A stretch of DNA of 64,000 bases from Lampris incognitus. Lineage: Eukaryota > Chordata > Actinopteri > Lampriformes > Lampridae. Under the pieces are notes generated by a model, which had not been told where the DNA came from, did no database searches, and was given only the letters and a program-made list of their open reading frames with translations. The first letter of the stretch is position 1; each line of letters starts with the position of its first letter. The translations under genes and the position numbers were made by a program. The stretch spans positions 53,095,121 through 53,159,120 of the forward strand of contig NC_079219.1 in NCBI RefSeq assembly GCF_029633865.1. The letters are read 5' to 3'. Below are positions 50,985-62,369 of the stretch, piece by piece.

Positions 50985-51300
50985 TACAAGTTAATTTGAA
51001 CAACTGCCACCAGCACCACATGGACCTGCCCACTGACAAACCCCACTGGCACCATTAGTGCATGCTAAGTGGCGCTGGTTCTGTGCAGACCTCCTAGATG
51101 GCTGCCATCCATCTCTTAACTACCGCCACCAGCACCGTATGGGCCTATCTGGTGTCCAACCCCACTGGCACCGTTAATGTTTGCTCATCACACCTGTTAT
51201 GTACTGGCCTCCTTAACGGCTGCCACCCATCTCTAATTACCGCCACTGGCACCAGACAGGCCTACCCGGTGACTAAACCCACTGGCACAGTTAAAGTGAC
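50985..51300. repeat. Three-copy tandem repeat, period ~118 bp
   Basis: A block with 'aactaccgccaccagcaccg', 'atgggcctatctggtg' and 'aaccccactggcaccgttaa' recurs starting near 51000, 51118 and 51235. The copies are diverged and the family is unknown. Confidence 0.75.
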
Positions 51301-51494
51301 GATGTGTCATTTTTCTATTCATGTAGGGAACCAGACAGGATTGTTTTGTCACGCTGTGAGTCATGATGAAAATTAAGATGGGGGGGGGGGGGTTAGATGG
51401 GGTTTTTTCCCCAGCAGTGGACCACCCCTACCACCCCTACATGCCAACACTGAAGAAAAGTACATCTGAAGTCCTGCAGTCATTTTTTTTGCCG

Positions 51495-51862
51495 TTTTCC
51501 CCCACTCTTCCCAGCCGTCCCGGTCTCTGCCGATCCGGGGAGGGCTGCAGACTACCACATGCCTCCTCCGATACACGAGGAGTCACCAGCTGCTTCTTTT
51601 CACCTGACAGTGAGGAGTTTCACCAGGGGGACGTAGCGCGTGGGAGGATCACTCTACCCCCCCCCCCCCGAACAGGTGCCCCGACCGACCAGAGGAGGCG
51701 CTAGTGCAGCGACCAGGACACATACCCACATCCGGCTTCCCACCCAAAGCCAATTGTGTCTGTAGGGACGCCCGACCAAGCCGGAGGTAACACGGGGATT
51801 CAAACTGGCGATCCCTGTGTCGACAGGCAGCGGAATAGACCGCCACGCCACCCGGACGCCCC
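51495..51862 (-). mobile_element. tRNA-derived SINE (GGCGTCCGGGTGGCG family)
   Basis: Minus-strand head 'ggcgtccgggtggcgtggcg' with 'tctattccgctgcctgtcga', a box B-like 'agtttgaatccccgtg', then body words 'tgtgggtatgtgtcctggtc' and 'gcgcctcctctggtcggtcg', a G-run, and 'cctcccacgcgctacgtccc'. It is the sister of 52885-53300. Confidence 0.85.
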
Positions 51863-52884
51863 CTGCATTCATTTTCATCCTACCCCGTGGTAGCATCATT
51901 TCCCGTGTCACGTCTCGTTCGCCGGTATTGTGACAATACTGCCCATCATGCACGTCTCCCCAGACCACTAGAGGCGCTAGCGGCGGTGTTTTGAAGCGCC
52001 AGAGAGCTGAACTTGTCGTGTACACACTCCAGATCTTACAGAATTAGTAAAATATACCCAATGTGGCTTTAATGCATGCTCAGTGGCCCCGGTACCATAT
52101 GGGTCTCCTCCGCATCTGCCTCCATACGTCACTGTCAGCAGGAGCTGAGAGTTAAACCGCCCCGGCTGAACCGACGGCTCCTTTAGGGCTGAACTCGAAC
52201 AAGAGCAGGAATAATACACGGAGCTGATTTGGCTTCAAATCCTCCAAAACTACTCTCAGCTGGTCTACCGTGAGCCTGACAACCAAGAGCCCCCCCCCCC
52301 CCCCTGTGTCTGCGCTGCCAACGGGTTTATTGGTTCAGAGCAACACACGATCCACCGCATGTCAGGCCTCAAGCTGCCGGACACACTTATCACTGCGTGT
52401 CAACATCTACCAGCGGCCTCCCATCCATCACCCCCCGCCCCTCTCCCCCGTTTACCAAGATCACCATAACACGCGTGTAGTGTGACATTCTGCCCCCCCC
52501 CCTTACACAACCGACCCACAGGGAACGAATTCACTTCAGTACGCCTGCCAGACTCTGAACAACTGGATTTTGACAGCAATAAAAATAACAATTATTTATT
52601 TATTTTTACTTTTTATTTGGAGTCACATATGAACAGCGTTGTTACGTAATCATCTTTAGTTGGATACTTTACACAGTGATCCATCTTTTCTGCTTTTTGC
52701 GGAGTGATTACAGAACACAAACATAGTTCACATGGGGTGTTTTCCATTTGAGATAAAAGGAAAAAAAAGAAATAAAAAGTACAAAAACCATACTTACATA
52801 AACCAGTTTAAACAACACAGGGACGTTTTGGGAGACAGCAATAATTATTAACGCACTTTTCATTAGCACATTTTCCTTTTTTTA

Positions 52885-53300
52885 CCCCCCCCAGCTGTAT
52901 CTGGCCAATTAGCCTACTCTTCTGAGCCGTCCTGGTCGCTGCTCCACCCCCCTCTGCCGATCCGGGGAGGGCTGCAGACTACCACGTGCCTCCTCCGATA
53001 CATGTGGAGTCACCAGCCGCTTCTTTTCACCTGACAGTGAGGAGTTTCACCAGGGGGACGTAGCGCGTGGGAGGATCACGCTATTCCCCCCAGTTCCCCC
53101 CCGAAGAGGCGCCCCGACCAACCAGAGGAGGCGCTAGTGCAGCAACCAGGACACATACCCACATCCGGCTTCCCACCCGCAGACACGGCCAATTGTGTCT
53201 GTAGGGAAGCCCGACCAAACCGGAGGTAACACGGGGATTCGTACCACCGATCTCCGTGTTGGTAGGCAACAGAATAGACTGTTACGCCACCCGGACGCCC
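52885..53300 (-). mobile_element. tRNA-derived SINE, full length
   Basis: Same family as 51495-51862 and more complete. The head is at 53300, box B 'ggtacgaatccccgtg' near 53240, then the same body words. The tail has 'gatcggcagaggggggtgga' and 'attggccagatacagctggg' at 52895. Confidence 0.88.
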
Positions 53301-53432
53301 ACATAAGCAAAATCTAAGTGCTACATAAAATGGTTTAAAAAAAAAACAAACAAAAAACCGGAAGTCAACAGTTTCTCAAACGGAACCGTGTCAGTGCACC
53401 GATCTGTACATAAGTCCTCTTTATTGTACACA

Positions 53433-53732
53433 GGGGCGGATCTACAGGGTGGCAACAGGGGTGGCGGCTGCCACCTCTGGGACACAGTCTTGCCACCCCT
53501 GTTGCCACCCCATTTATAAATCAGATAATATGTTTTTAAAGTATATTTTATGTACGTGCATGGTGAAGGTCAATGAGACCCGCGCCAAACTCATCTCAAA
53601 CAGAAGTCGCCGATTTAGAATCCCCCTCCCCCCTCACAGGGGCGGATCTACAGGGTGGCAACAGGGGTGGCAGCTGCCACCTCTGGGACACAGTCTTGCC
53701 ACCCCAGGAAAAAATCTCTAGATCCACCACTG
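53433..53732. mobile_element. hAT-type MITE with internal duplication
   Basis: The left end is CAGGGGCGGATCTACAGG and the right end, read on the minus strand, is CAGTGGTGGATCTAGAG, an inverted pair. Near-matching flanks TATTGTACA and TATGTACA suggest the usual 8-bp target duplication. A left-terminal segment of about 70 bp occurs twice inside (53433 and 53639). No ORF. Confidence 0.7.
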
Positions 53733-53869
53733 TATGTACATAGTAGTGTCTATTTATTTCTATTATTCCCCATCAACTTTTAGCAGCCCGGCATGAAACG
53801 TGTGTACTGGATATTCTAATGAGCCAGACCTGATTCTGGTTCAGAAAGGGGGACCAGAAAAGCGACAAC

Positions 53870-54420
53870 ATGGCCGAGGCAACAGTTGGAGGACATGGCT
53901 CTTCCTGACCGGGGCCCGTGAGGAGCCCAAAGGCGGAGGTGTGTTGGGGCTACCTACCACGTGACCCCGCTGCTGCCCCGTTAACACCGCCCCGCGGGGG
54001 TCTCGCCGAGGTTTAAAGTAACCGTTTCCACGGCAACCCGGGTCTGCTAATGGGGGGTCGAGCCGTCGTTCCCGGACGCGGGCGCGGCAGTAATTCACGC
54101 GCAGCGGCGCAGTCTGGGAGTCCCTCTCCGCTACAGTGCGGCGCGGTTTTGACGTTGTTCCCACAACCTTTCGGAAAGGCGGCAACCTTTATGGCTTTAC
54201 AGCGGCGGAGCGCAGCTGCCTAATGTCCGCTGCGCGGCAGACGAGGGGGCAGCAAATTCACTGCCTAGGAGGCTTCTGTCGGTGTTCGCCCAGCAGGGGG
54301 GGGGGGGGGCAGAGTTACTGCGTCCATAAACTGGCGGGAACTGATATGGCGCTGCTGGTGCGCCGTCGACTCGTTGTGAGACAACGAAAGGTTGTTTAGA
54401 AATGAACAGGTTTTCTGCAG
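53870..54420. promoter_or_regulatory. CpG-rich region with RFX-type X-box
   Basis: CpG-dense, with CACGTGAC (E-box) at about 53957 and GTTTCCACGGCAAC at 54024-54037, close to the RFX X-box palindrome. It could be an orphan CpG-island promoter or an enhancer. No coding exon is visible beside it. Confidence 0.4.
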
Positions 54421-54432
54421 CAGACCCGCCAT

Positions 54433-54460
54433 TTTGTTGTTGTTGTTGTTGTTGTTGTTG
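54433..54460. repeat. (TTG)n microsatellite
   Basis: About nine TTG units. Confidence 0.95.
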
Positions 54461-54559
54461 ATAAAACATAACAGTATTGATGCATTGGATGCCTTTGCAG
54501 CCGACTAGATGGGACGGGGGGGGTCTATAATGAAGCTCGATGTGATTTTAAACGTCTCG

Positions 54560-54980
54560 GCTGCGCTTTACCCAACCCCAGATTGACCGGGGGGAGGGGG
54601 GAGGGGTGGAGGGGGGGGGCACTTACAATGATATACAGCCGTTAATGAAATGAACTGCTGCAATGCTAAGAGTGAAATTATAGATCGTCCCCCCCCCCTC
54701 CCCCTCCCCACTCCCCCCCCCCCCCAAATCTGCCCCGTCCCCTGCTGGAGGAGCGCATTACTGGGCCCCTGCTGGGAGTGTGCCTCTCGTACAGCAGGGC
54801 CCTGAGAACAACAACCCTGTGGGGGCAGAGTGAGTCCAGATGGCCGCGTCCTGCTGGGCACGGCTCAGGGTTGAAGTGGATGCTTGTGGCTCAGGCAGAG
54901 CCGGGCTGGACCCCCCCCCCCCCCACACACCCCCACCCCCCACCAGACCACCCCAACGCTCTCGGGTTACGGCCAGACCC
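54560..54980. repeat. G-run and C-run rich segment
   Basis: G-runs at 54588-54618 and C-runs at 54690-54724 and 54910-54950. These are low-complexity runs that could fold as quadruplexes. No gene. Confidence 0.6.
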
Positions 54981-55104
54981 GGGGCACCCGCCTGTTAGCC
55001 CTGTTGTCCTGACTGGGTGTGAACTCGGCTGCATGAGTGTGTTTTCATGCTCTCACGGTGGAACAGCGATACGGACGCTGAGGCGTGTCGCGTCCTCACA
55101 CACC

Positions 55105-55110
55105 GACACA

Positions 55111-55193
<83 letters not shown>
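55105..55193. repeat. (CA)n microsatellite
   Basis: About 44 CA units with one 'ta' break near the start. Confidence 0.97.
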
Positions 55194-55196
<3 letters not shown>

Positions 55197-55454
55197 CTCT
55201 TAAATTCCGCATCTAAAGCCACCAACATCTGAACGCAGCTAGGATGTAAGCACTCCAGTGGTTCAACAGTGTGGAGGACGTGCAGTGTTGGACAGGAAGT
55301 GATGTCCTCTGCACGTGGCCGGGCCATATTCCCCTGCAGCGTCCCGCAGAACAGTTTGGGGTTGAAAAGCTGAAATTTTGAAGTTGATTTTTTTTCTCTT
55401 CTACTTTTCAGCTCCTGCTGCTAAGCTGGACTTGCAACTTCTACGTTTCTTACA

Positions 55455-55914
55455 AGTCTCTCTCTCTCTCTCTGTCTCTCTTTCGCTTTCTCTCCCTCCA
55501 TCTCTCTCCCCCTTCCTCCCTCTCCCTCTCCCTCCCCCTTTCTCCCTTTCTCTCTCTCTTCCTCTCTCCCTCTTCCTCACTCTCTCCCCCCCTCTCTCTC
55601 TCCCTCTCTTCCTCCTTCTCTCTCCCTCTTCCTCCCTCCCTCTCTCGCTCTCTCTCTCTCTCTCTCCCTCTTCCTCCCCTCTCCCTCTCTCTCTCTCTCT
55701 CTCGCTCCTCTCCCTCTCTCCCTCTCTCCCTCCCTCTCACCTCCCTCTCTCTTCCTCTTCCTCCCTCCCCCCCCTCTCTCTCTCACTCCCTCGTTCTCCC
55801 CCCCTCTCTCTCTCTCTCTCCCTCTTCCTCCCCCTCTTCCTCTCTCTCTCGCTCCCTTTCTCCCTCCCTCTCTCCCTCCCTCTCCCTCCCTCTCTCTTCC
55901 TCTTCCTCCCTCCC

Positions 55915-55993
<79 letters not shown>

Positions 55994-56462
55994 CCTCTCC
56001 CTCTTCCTCCCTGTCTCTCCCTCTTCCTCCCTCTCTCCCCCTCTCTCTCTCTTCCTCTCTTCCTCCTTCTCTCTCCCTCTTCCTCCCCCCTCCCTTTCTC
56101 GCTCTCTCTCTCTCTCTCTCTCTCTCCCTCTTCCTCCCCCTCTTCCTCTCTCTCTCGCTCCCTTTCTCCCTCTCTCCCTCTCTCCCTCCCTCTCCCTCCC
56201 TCTCTCTTCCTCTTCCTCCCTCCCTCTCTCTCTCCCTCTCTCTCTCTCTCCCTCTCTCTCCCTCTTCCTCCCTGTCTCTCCCTCTTCCTCCCTGTCTCTC
56301 CCTCTCCCTCCCTCTCTCTTCACTCCCTCCCTCTCTCTCTCCCTCTCTCTCTCTCTCCCTCTCTCTCCCTCTTCCTCCCTGTCTCTCCCGCTTCCTGCCT
56401 GTCTCTCCTCTTCCTCCCTGTCTCTCCTCTTCCTCCCTATCTCTCCTTCTCCCCCCCCCCCG
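55455..56462. repeat. 1-kb homopyrimidine (CT-rich) tract
   Basis: Almost every base on the plus strand is C or T across a kilobase, made of CTCTCC, CTTCCT and CCCT words in a higher-order pattern: blocks such as 'tcctccctctctctctccct' and 'cttcctcttcctccctccct' recur about every 300 bp. The 426-codon Ser-Leu-Pro frame across it is an artefact. Confidence 0.95.
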
Positions 56463-56864
56463 CCTCTGTCTTACACACACACTCTCACAGAACTCCATTT
56501 GGGTGAGGAACAGCAAGCACAGATGTGGGACTCTGCTGCAGGAGACCTCTGCAGCCTTCATCAGCTGTTTGCAGCTGTCTTCACTTCATACTCACAGCCA
56601 CACAGCGAAGCAGCCCGGATCCTCCACACACACCAAACTGCAGCTGAGAGGAGAGTAACAGTTTTCTTGTGATGATAGGGGGGGGGGGGGTAAGCATAGC
56701 AGACCTGGATTTTCCCTGCAGAAACCCGTCTCCTGTTTCAGAGCACTTAGGCTTCCCTCCGAAACGCTCCCCCGGTTATTTTATACTGAGGGCTTGGGGG
56801 GGCTTTACTTTATGTATATAGTATTACTCATGACCTGCATTTTTTGCAGTATTCATTGCACCTC

Positions 56865-57078
56865 TGGTTTCACTTGGGAGAGAGATCCCTCCTCCGGTGC
56901 TCTCCCCGAGGTTGCTTCCTGTTTTTTCTGCCTGCTAAAGTTCTTTTTAGGGAGTTGCTCCTTATCCGACGTGAGGGTCTCAGGACAGGATGTTGTGTTG
57001 CTGTAAACCCGCTGAGGCACATTTGTAATTTGTGATAATGGGCTATACAAATAAAATTGGCTTGACTTGACTTGGGCC
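56865..57078 (+). repeat. Single copy of the TCAAGTCA repeat family
   Basis: 'gggagagagatccctcctcc' through 'gttgctccttatccgacgtg', 'aggacaggatgttgtgttgc' and 'gctatacaaataaaattggc', ending in 'ttgacttgacttg'. Same family as 46597-47232 and 31112-31170. Confidence 0.8.
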
Positions 57079-57133
57079 AGCAGTACATATTAATCCGTAA
57101 ACCAAAACTTCCTGGATCTAGTTCATTGGATGT

Positions 57134-57147
57134 ATATATATGTGTGT

Positions 57148-57205
<58 letters not shown>

Positions 57206-57206
57206 T
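57134..57206. repeat. (GT)n(AT)n compound microsatellite
   Basis: GT units followed by TA units. Confidence 0.9.
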
Positions 57207-57772
57207 TAAGTATGTATATATTTCAACTATTTTGACAATTTTCAACTCCTTTGTTGCTCAAGGCAACTACTCAACACAATGTTGGCTGTGTGAAATATGT
57301 CAACAGCAATAAATAAATAAATAAAGTAATAACAGTAATTCTCTAGCACACTCAGTCACACACACACACACACACACGTCTCCTACCGGAGTGCGGGTCG
57401 GCCTTTTGCGCCCACAGAGAATTTCCCAGAGATCCTTTTACGGGGCAGGAAAACCTGCGGTCGCGGGGCTTAACCCCACGACTTTACTTTCACTAGCGAG
57501 GAAATGAACGGGCAGAAATGGTCTATTTCAGGTTCGGTTTACACGAGGAGTTCATGGGAGGGATTTACCTTGCACCGCAGGCCACATCCAGCGTGCAGAT
57601 TCATGAATGTGTGAAGTATTTGGGCACACAAACAGTTGTGCTGTTTGTATGTGAAGCTTTATTTCACTGACGGTAAAACAGCAAGGAAGGTTTGTGTAGC
57701 AAGGCTTCACAATATGGCCCAGTGTTTTGAAAACTAGCATACCGTAGCATATATAACCTCTTACAACCAGCT

Positions 57773-57773
<1 letters not shown>

Positions 57774-57815
<42 letters not shown>
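57774..57815. repeat. (GT)n microsatellite left of telomere-like array
   Basis: About 20 GT units. A matching GT run lies on the far side of the array. Confidence 0.95.
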
Positions 57816-57818
<3 letters not shown>

Positions 57819-57928
57819 ATGTGTAACTATCCTAATGTGGACCAAATGTCCTCGATAGGATAGAAAAACCAGAAACCACCTACCCTGTGTGGCCCTTTTA
57901 ATGGTCCTCACAAGGAAAAGGGTCTATT

Positions 57929-58227
57929 TTAGGGTTAGACCTTGGTTTTAGGGTTAAGGTTAGAATTAGGGTTAGGTTAAGGTTAGGGTAAGGGTTAGGT
58001 TAGGTTAGGGTTAGGTTACGGTTAGCGTAAGGTTAGGGTAAGGTTAGGGTTAGGTTAGGGTTAGGGTTAGGTTAAGGTTAAGATAAGGGTTAGGGTTAGG
58101 TTAAGGTTAGAATTAGGGTTAGGTTAAGGTTAGGGTTAGGGCTAAGGTTAGGGTAAGGGTTAGGTTAGGGTAAGGGTTAGGGATAGGCATGTAGGTTGTG
58201 TGGTCAAGGTTAAGGTTAAGGGCTAGG
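57929..58227 (+). repeat. Degenerate telomere-like TTAGGG/TTAGG array
   Basis: About 300 bp of GGGTTA, GGTTA and AAGGTTA words in one orientation, with many variants. Both sides carry related words ('gtcctcacaaggaaa' on the left, 'gtcctcataaggatag' on the right) and GT runs. This resembles interstitial telomere-like minisatellites of fish rather than a true chromosome end. Confidence 0.85.
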
Positions 58228-58271
58228 AAATGAATGTAGTCAATGAGGGGTCCTCATAAGGATAGTGAAAC

Positions 58272-58274
<3 letters not shown>

Positions 58275-58313
<39 letters not shown>

Positions 58314-58322
58314 TGTGTGTGT
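58275..58322. repeat. (GT)n microsatellite right of telomere-like array
   Basis: GT units with one interruption. Confidence 0.95.
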
Positions 58323-58751
58323 AGCTTTGTTCCCAGCGTGAAGAGACAGTCATTTCATCCGCACTGCCTCTCGGCTCAGCACTTTCCCGTCCTCAACGTG
58401 CAGCGCGTCAGATCCTGTAACAGTTTGATTGACAGCTGAATGGCACCAATGAGAGACGAGCCTCCTTCCCTCAGGGGCCAATGTGGCTCAAAGTGAATGG
58501 CTACGAGTGGGAGGGAGAAAGGGTGTCTTTGAAGCTCAAAAACGGGAGGATATTTCTCTCTCTCTCTCTCTCTTTGTGTGCCAGTCTCCCTGCTTTTCTT
58601 TCCTCGGCACAGGTTGTGTTGTGGCTGGTGGCGCTGGTGGAGTCCCTGGACGTCAGGCCAAGTGAAACACGAGTAACGTTAAATGAAGTTCTTTCAGAGC
58701 CTTGGGGAGGAATGTGTCAGTCAGCTCACAGGCCCAGTATTGTCCATGGCT

Positions 58752-59464
58752 GAGAGAGGGAGGGAGGGAGGGAGGGAGAGAGAGAGAGACACACACACAC
58801 ACACACAGAGGCAGAGAGAGGAAGAGGGAGCGAGTGAGAGAGACAGAGGAAGAGGGAGGAAGAAAGAGAGAGAGGGGGAGGGAGGGAAAGAGAGAGAGAC
58901 ACACACACAGAGACACACAGAGAGGGAGAGAGAGGAAGAGGGAGCGAGTGAGAGACAGAGAGAGAGAGGGAGAGGGAGGAAGAAAGAGAGAGGGGGAGGG
59001 AGGGAGAGAGAGAGACACACACACACAAGAGACACACAGAGAGGGAGAGAGAGGGAGAGGGAGCGAGTGAGAGACAGAGAGAGAGGGAGAGGGAGGAAGA
59101 AAGAGAGAGGGGGAGGAAGAGGGAGAGAGAGACACACACACAGACACACAGAGAGGGAGAGAGGGGAAGAGGGAGCGAGAGAGAGAGAGAGAGAGACAGA
59201 GGGAGAGGGAGGAAGAGGGAGGAAGAAAGAGAGGGGGGAGGAAGAGGGAGCGAGTGTGAGAGAGAGAGAGACAGAGGGAGAGGGAGGAAGAGGGAGCGAG
59301 TGAGAGACAGAGGGAGAGGGAGGAAGAGGGGAGGAAGAAAGAGAGAGGGGGAGGAAGAGGGAGAGAGAGAGAGAGACACACACACACAGACACACAGAGA
59401 GGGAGAGAGGGGAAGAGGGAGCGAGAGAGAGAGAGAGACAGAGGGAGAGGGAGGAAGAGGGAGC

Positions 59465-59500
<36 letters not shown>

Positions 59501-59548
59501 AAGAGGGGAGGAAGAAAGAGAGAGAGAGGGGGAGGAAGAGGGAGTATG
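58752..59548. repeat. 0.8-kb homopurine (GA-rich) tract with CA islands
   Basis: GAGAGG, GGAAGA and GGGAGCGAGTGAGAGA words repeat about every 60-150 bp, with short ACACACACA islands between blocks, so it is a higher-order tandem array. It is the opposite base class to the CT tract 2.3 kb to the left. Long frames on both strands are artefacts. Confidence 0.95.
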
Positions 59549-60002
59549 AGAGGAGCTAGTTAATTTACGGTTGGGGCGAACTAGTTCTCAGTCTGCAATT
59601 TCTGTTGTTAAGACGCAGGGGGCGACTGTTGGGCTTTTGCTTATTGACTCCAAATTCTCAGAACTGATCGTCTTCAAAATGGCGCCAGGTACCGGTTCTG
59701 CTCGTCTTTCAGAAGGGTTCCCCGGAAGCTTCATTTTCCCCTTTGCGTTTTGTCTGCCACGGAAACCCCTGGGCAGTACAGGGACTGCTTTACGGCACAT
59801 ACACGAGGACAGCTCTTTTCCGTGAGCGCAGCTCCTCTTCCTCCACGGCGGCACGTGGCGCTGCAGCCTGTAAATGGACGCAGGAATCTCCTTGCCTTGC
59901 GATGAAGAAGAGAGACGACAAAAGCCCTTTTTGGTTGCCTTTGTGACAGTTGACATTAAAGATGTCGAATCCAACAAGTTATCTGGCACCGCTTTAAAAT
60001 GA

Positions 60003-60055
60003 TGAATAAGATAAGATAAGACAAGATAAGATAAGATAATTTAAGATAAGATATA
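60003..60055 (-). repeat. (TTATC)n retroelement tail
   Basis: GATAAGATAA repeats followed by 'tatactttagtgtccctgag' and 'gggagatgtgcc'. On the minus strand this is a LINE/SINE 3' end with a TTATC tail. Confidence 0.6.
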
Positions 60056-60339
60056 CTTTAGTGTCCCTGAGGGGAGATGTGCCTTGGACAATATTTCTGC
60101 ATACAGCTGCAGTCAACTTAAAACAATACAGCTGAACGTCAAAGGACACAATAATAAATTACGTACAACAAAATTTTTTTTTAAAAAAAGAAAAGAATTT
60201 TGCACGTGCCTTGAGAGATAAAGATAAAAAAAATTAGTGAAATGATAAAACCCATAAAGCTATAGTTGCTAATGCATAGAGCTAAGAGCAGCAGATCTGT
60301 TGAGAATCAGAATCAGAAACAATTGACACACCGTTCCCC

Positions 60340-60780
60340 CCCCCGAGCCCACAGCAGTGCAACACAAAGACAAAAACACACATCCAAAAACTACAAGAAC
60401 TACAAGAACACACATCCAAACTAACACATATCTCTAAACTAAACAAAAAAAACACTGTCCAGGAGAACTGAAGCTAACAGTTAGCTTAGCCTGCCCCGCT
60501 TCCGCATCCTGTCAGACCGCCCTCGGTGTTTCCTTTTCGGGCGCAGCTCCGGCAGGGCCGTGGTGCTTGGGCCCACAGCCAACCAAGCCCCCCCAGCCGA
60601 TCCAACGCCAGCTCTCCCAGCCAGACACTTTCGACACACCTCCCGCACTCCACATGACGACACTAAAAACACAGTCAAGGCCAGGCGAGGCCGCTGACAG
60701 ACCACCCTCAGTGTTATCAGAACTGCCGGTCTGCATGGGCTAGCAGTTAGCTTAGCCTGCCCCGCTTCAGCATCCTGTCA
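60340..60780 (-). repeat. Second copy of the ~270-bp tandem/dispersed repeat
   Basis: 'cagttagcttagcctgcccc' starts units at 60477 and 60745, with the same middle ('cctcggtgtttcc', 'cgcagctcc', 'gggccgtggt') as at 18400-18990. The 'acatccaa'-rich lead-in is also shared. Confidence 0.75.
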
Positions 60781-61055
60781 ACCGTGCAGCGCCCGGGGAC
60801 CAACTCCGTGCCATGGAGGTGTCATGCCTCGGTCAGGGGCTCAGACAGGAGTATTAACCCTAACATGTCTTTTTGATGGCGGGGGAAACTGGAGCACCCG
60901 GAGAAACCCCACCCCAGACATGGGGAGAACATACAAACTCCACACAGAGGATGACCTGGGATGACCCCCAAGGTTGGACAACCCTGGGGTTCAAACCCAG
61001 GACCTTCTCGCTGTGAGGCGACAGCGGTAACCACTGGGCCAGCGTGCCGCCCATT
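60780..61055 (-). mobile_element. tRNA-derived SINE head and body
   Basis: Minus-strand head 'gcccagtggttaccgctgtc', then 'gcctcacagcgagaaggtcc', box B 'gggtttgaacccc', 'gtcatcccaggtcatcctct' and 'gtttgtatgttctccccatg'. Same subfamily as 20565-20962. It runs straight into the dispersed repeat on its 3' side. Confidence 0.8.
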
Positions 61056-61437
61056 TGGGATTTGATCATCAAACTGAGGGGTTTGGAATGGACGACTGAT
61101 GGAAGTGATGGATTGTTCTCCACGTCCAACAAATCAGCCACGCTGGCAAAGAGGTGGTGTTGTTTCTGGTGGCCTTTCTTCCAGACACGTCTCCGTGCAT
61201 CTCCGTCACCACTGCCAGTCCCGATGAGCCGGGGAACCAGAGGAGAGTCCTGCTCTTCAGCCCGGTCCCCCTTAACTCGGGTAGCTTACTCTGCTCTACT
61301 TTGTACTCTTACTGTCGTCTCTGCACGACTGCTGCTGCACGTCGACATCAATTTTATTATTTTCATATTTGTTATTTTCTACACTACACACACGTACACC
61401 AGCAGGTCCTTTGAAATGCCCTTTATGAGTTGTGTTG

Positions 61438-61847
61438 CAGAGGGGGAAAGTAACAAAGTACATTTACTCAAGTACATTTTACTCCACTACATGTATCTGA
61501 CAGCAGTGGTTACCGCGTACTCTACAGAATAAGGTTTAATATGCGACACATACAACAAGCTCACAAAATATAATGTGTTAAGAATTTAAACTACCCAGCA
61601 GTATGTGAAATATTCAGACTGGATACTACGTTAAAATATTACTGACAAGTTAACAAATAATTCAGCACTCTGAAAGGGGCCCATTTCTTAGAACTACCTC
61701 GGATACTCGAGGACGTGTTGCTGCCCATACTCCGTACTGCAGTTACATTTTGAATGCAGGTATCTTACTATTAATGGAGTATTCTCACACCGATGTACTG
61801 GTATTTTTACTTAAGCAAAAGGAGCTGAGTAGTTTTTTCCACCACTG
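61438..61847. mobile_element. hAT-type MITE, 410 bp, with target duplication
   Basis: The ends are inverted: CAGAGGGGGAAAGTAAC on the left and CAGTGGTGGAAAAAACTAC on the right (minus strand). The flanks TTGTGTTG (61430-61437) and TTGAGCTG (61848-61855) match at 6 of 8 bases. 'aagtacatttactcaagtac' is a hallmark of a very common fish hAT MITE family. No ORF. Confidence 0.75.
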
Positions 61848-61855
61848 TTGAGCTG

Positions 61856-62369
61856 TCAGTGCTTGAACGCTTCATAAAGCATTCAGCGAGGAGACGGGTC
61901 GGACAGCCGGGGGACGTGTCGTGCTGGCGTGATGACAGGACCTTTGCTTTGGTAAATCTCTTTGTCACTGAAGCTCTTTGTAGCCGCTGAAGCTCATGTC
62001 CACATCACCGCAATCCAGCCAACACAATCTGTTGACCTCCTGCTCCTCCCCCCCTCCCCACACACACAGCTGTGGGCTTTGAACTGTAGATCTCCTCCTC
62101 CTCCTCCTTCATGTTTCCTCCTCCTCCTCTTATGACTGTAGGAGTCGATCCATCTGCAGTCAAAACCCACTGGGCTTTCAGGATCCTGGGAATCCGACGC
62201 TTTTCTTCCCGAGCCAAAAAGATACTCAAGAGCCCCGTCCAACGGCTGTGTGCTTTTTCACCATGACTCATTTGGGTTTTAGCTTTGCAGGCTTGAGCCA
62301 TTTGAAGAATAAGTATTTACAGGTGGTTCCAGCGGTAGTGAATGGTGGAACTATCCACCTTCACCGGGC
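61856..62369. other. Non-coding DNA, no gene
   Basis: A CTCCTC run lies near 62091-62130. Nothing else is recognised. Confidence 0.4.

Noticed and set aside
55378-56658. 426-codon plus-strand frame
   Set aside because: It spans the CT-rich tract and encodes almost only Ser, Leu and Pro; the other strand gives Arg-Glu frames. Low-complexity artefact.
57929-58227. True chromosome end
   Set aside because: The array is degenerate, short and flanked on both sides by ordinary sequence.
58653-59395. Long frames over the GA tract on both strands
   Set aside because: Repeat-encoded Arg/Glu/Gly or Ser/Leu/Pro; no domain and no splice context.
59588-59989. 133-codon minus-strand frame
   Set aside because: No recognised motif, no repeat match and no conserved splice context; most likely chance.
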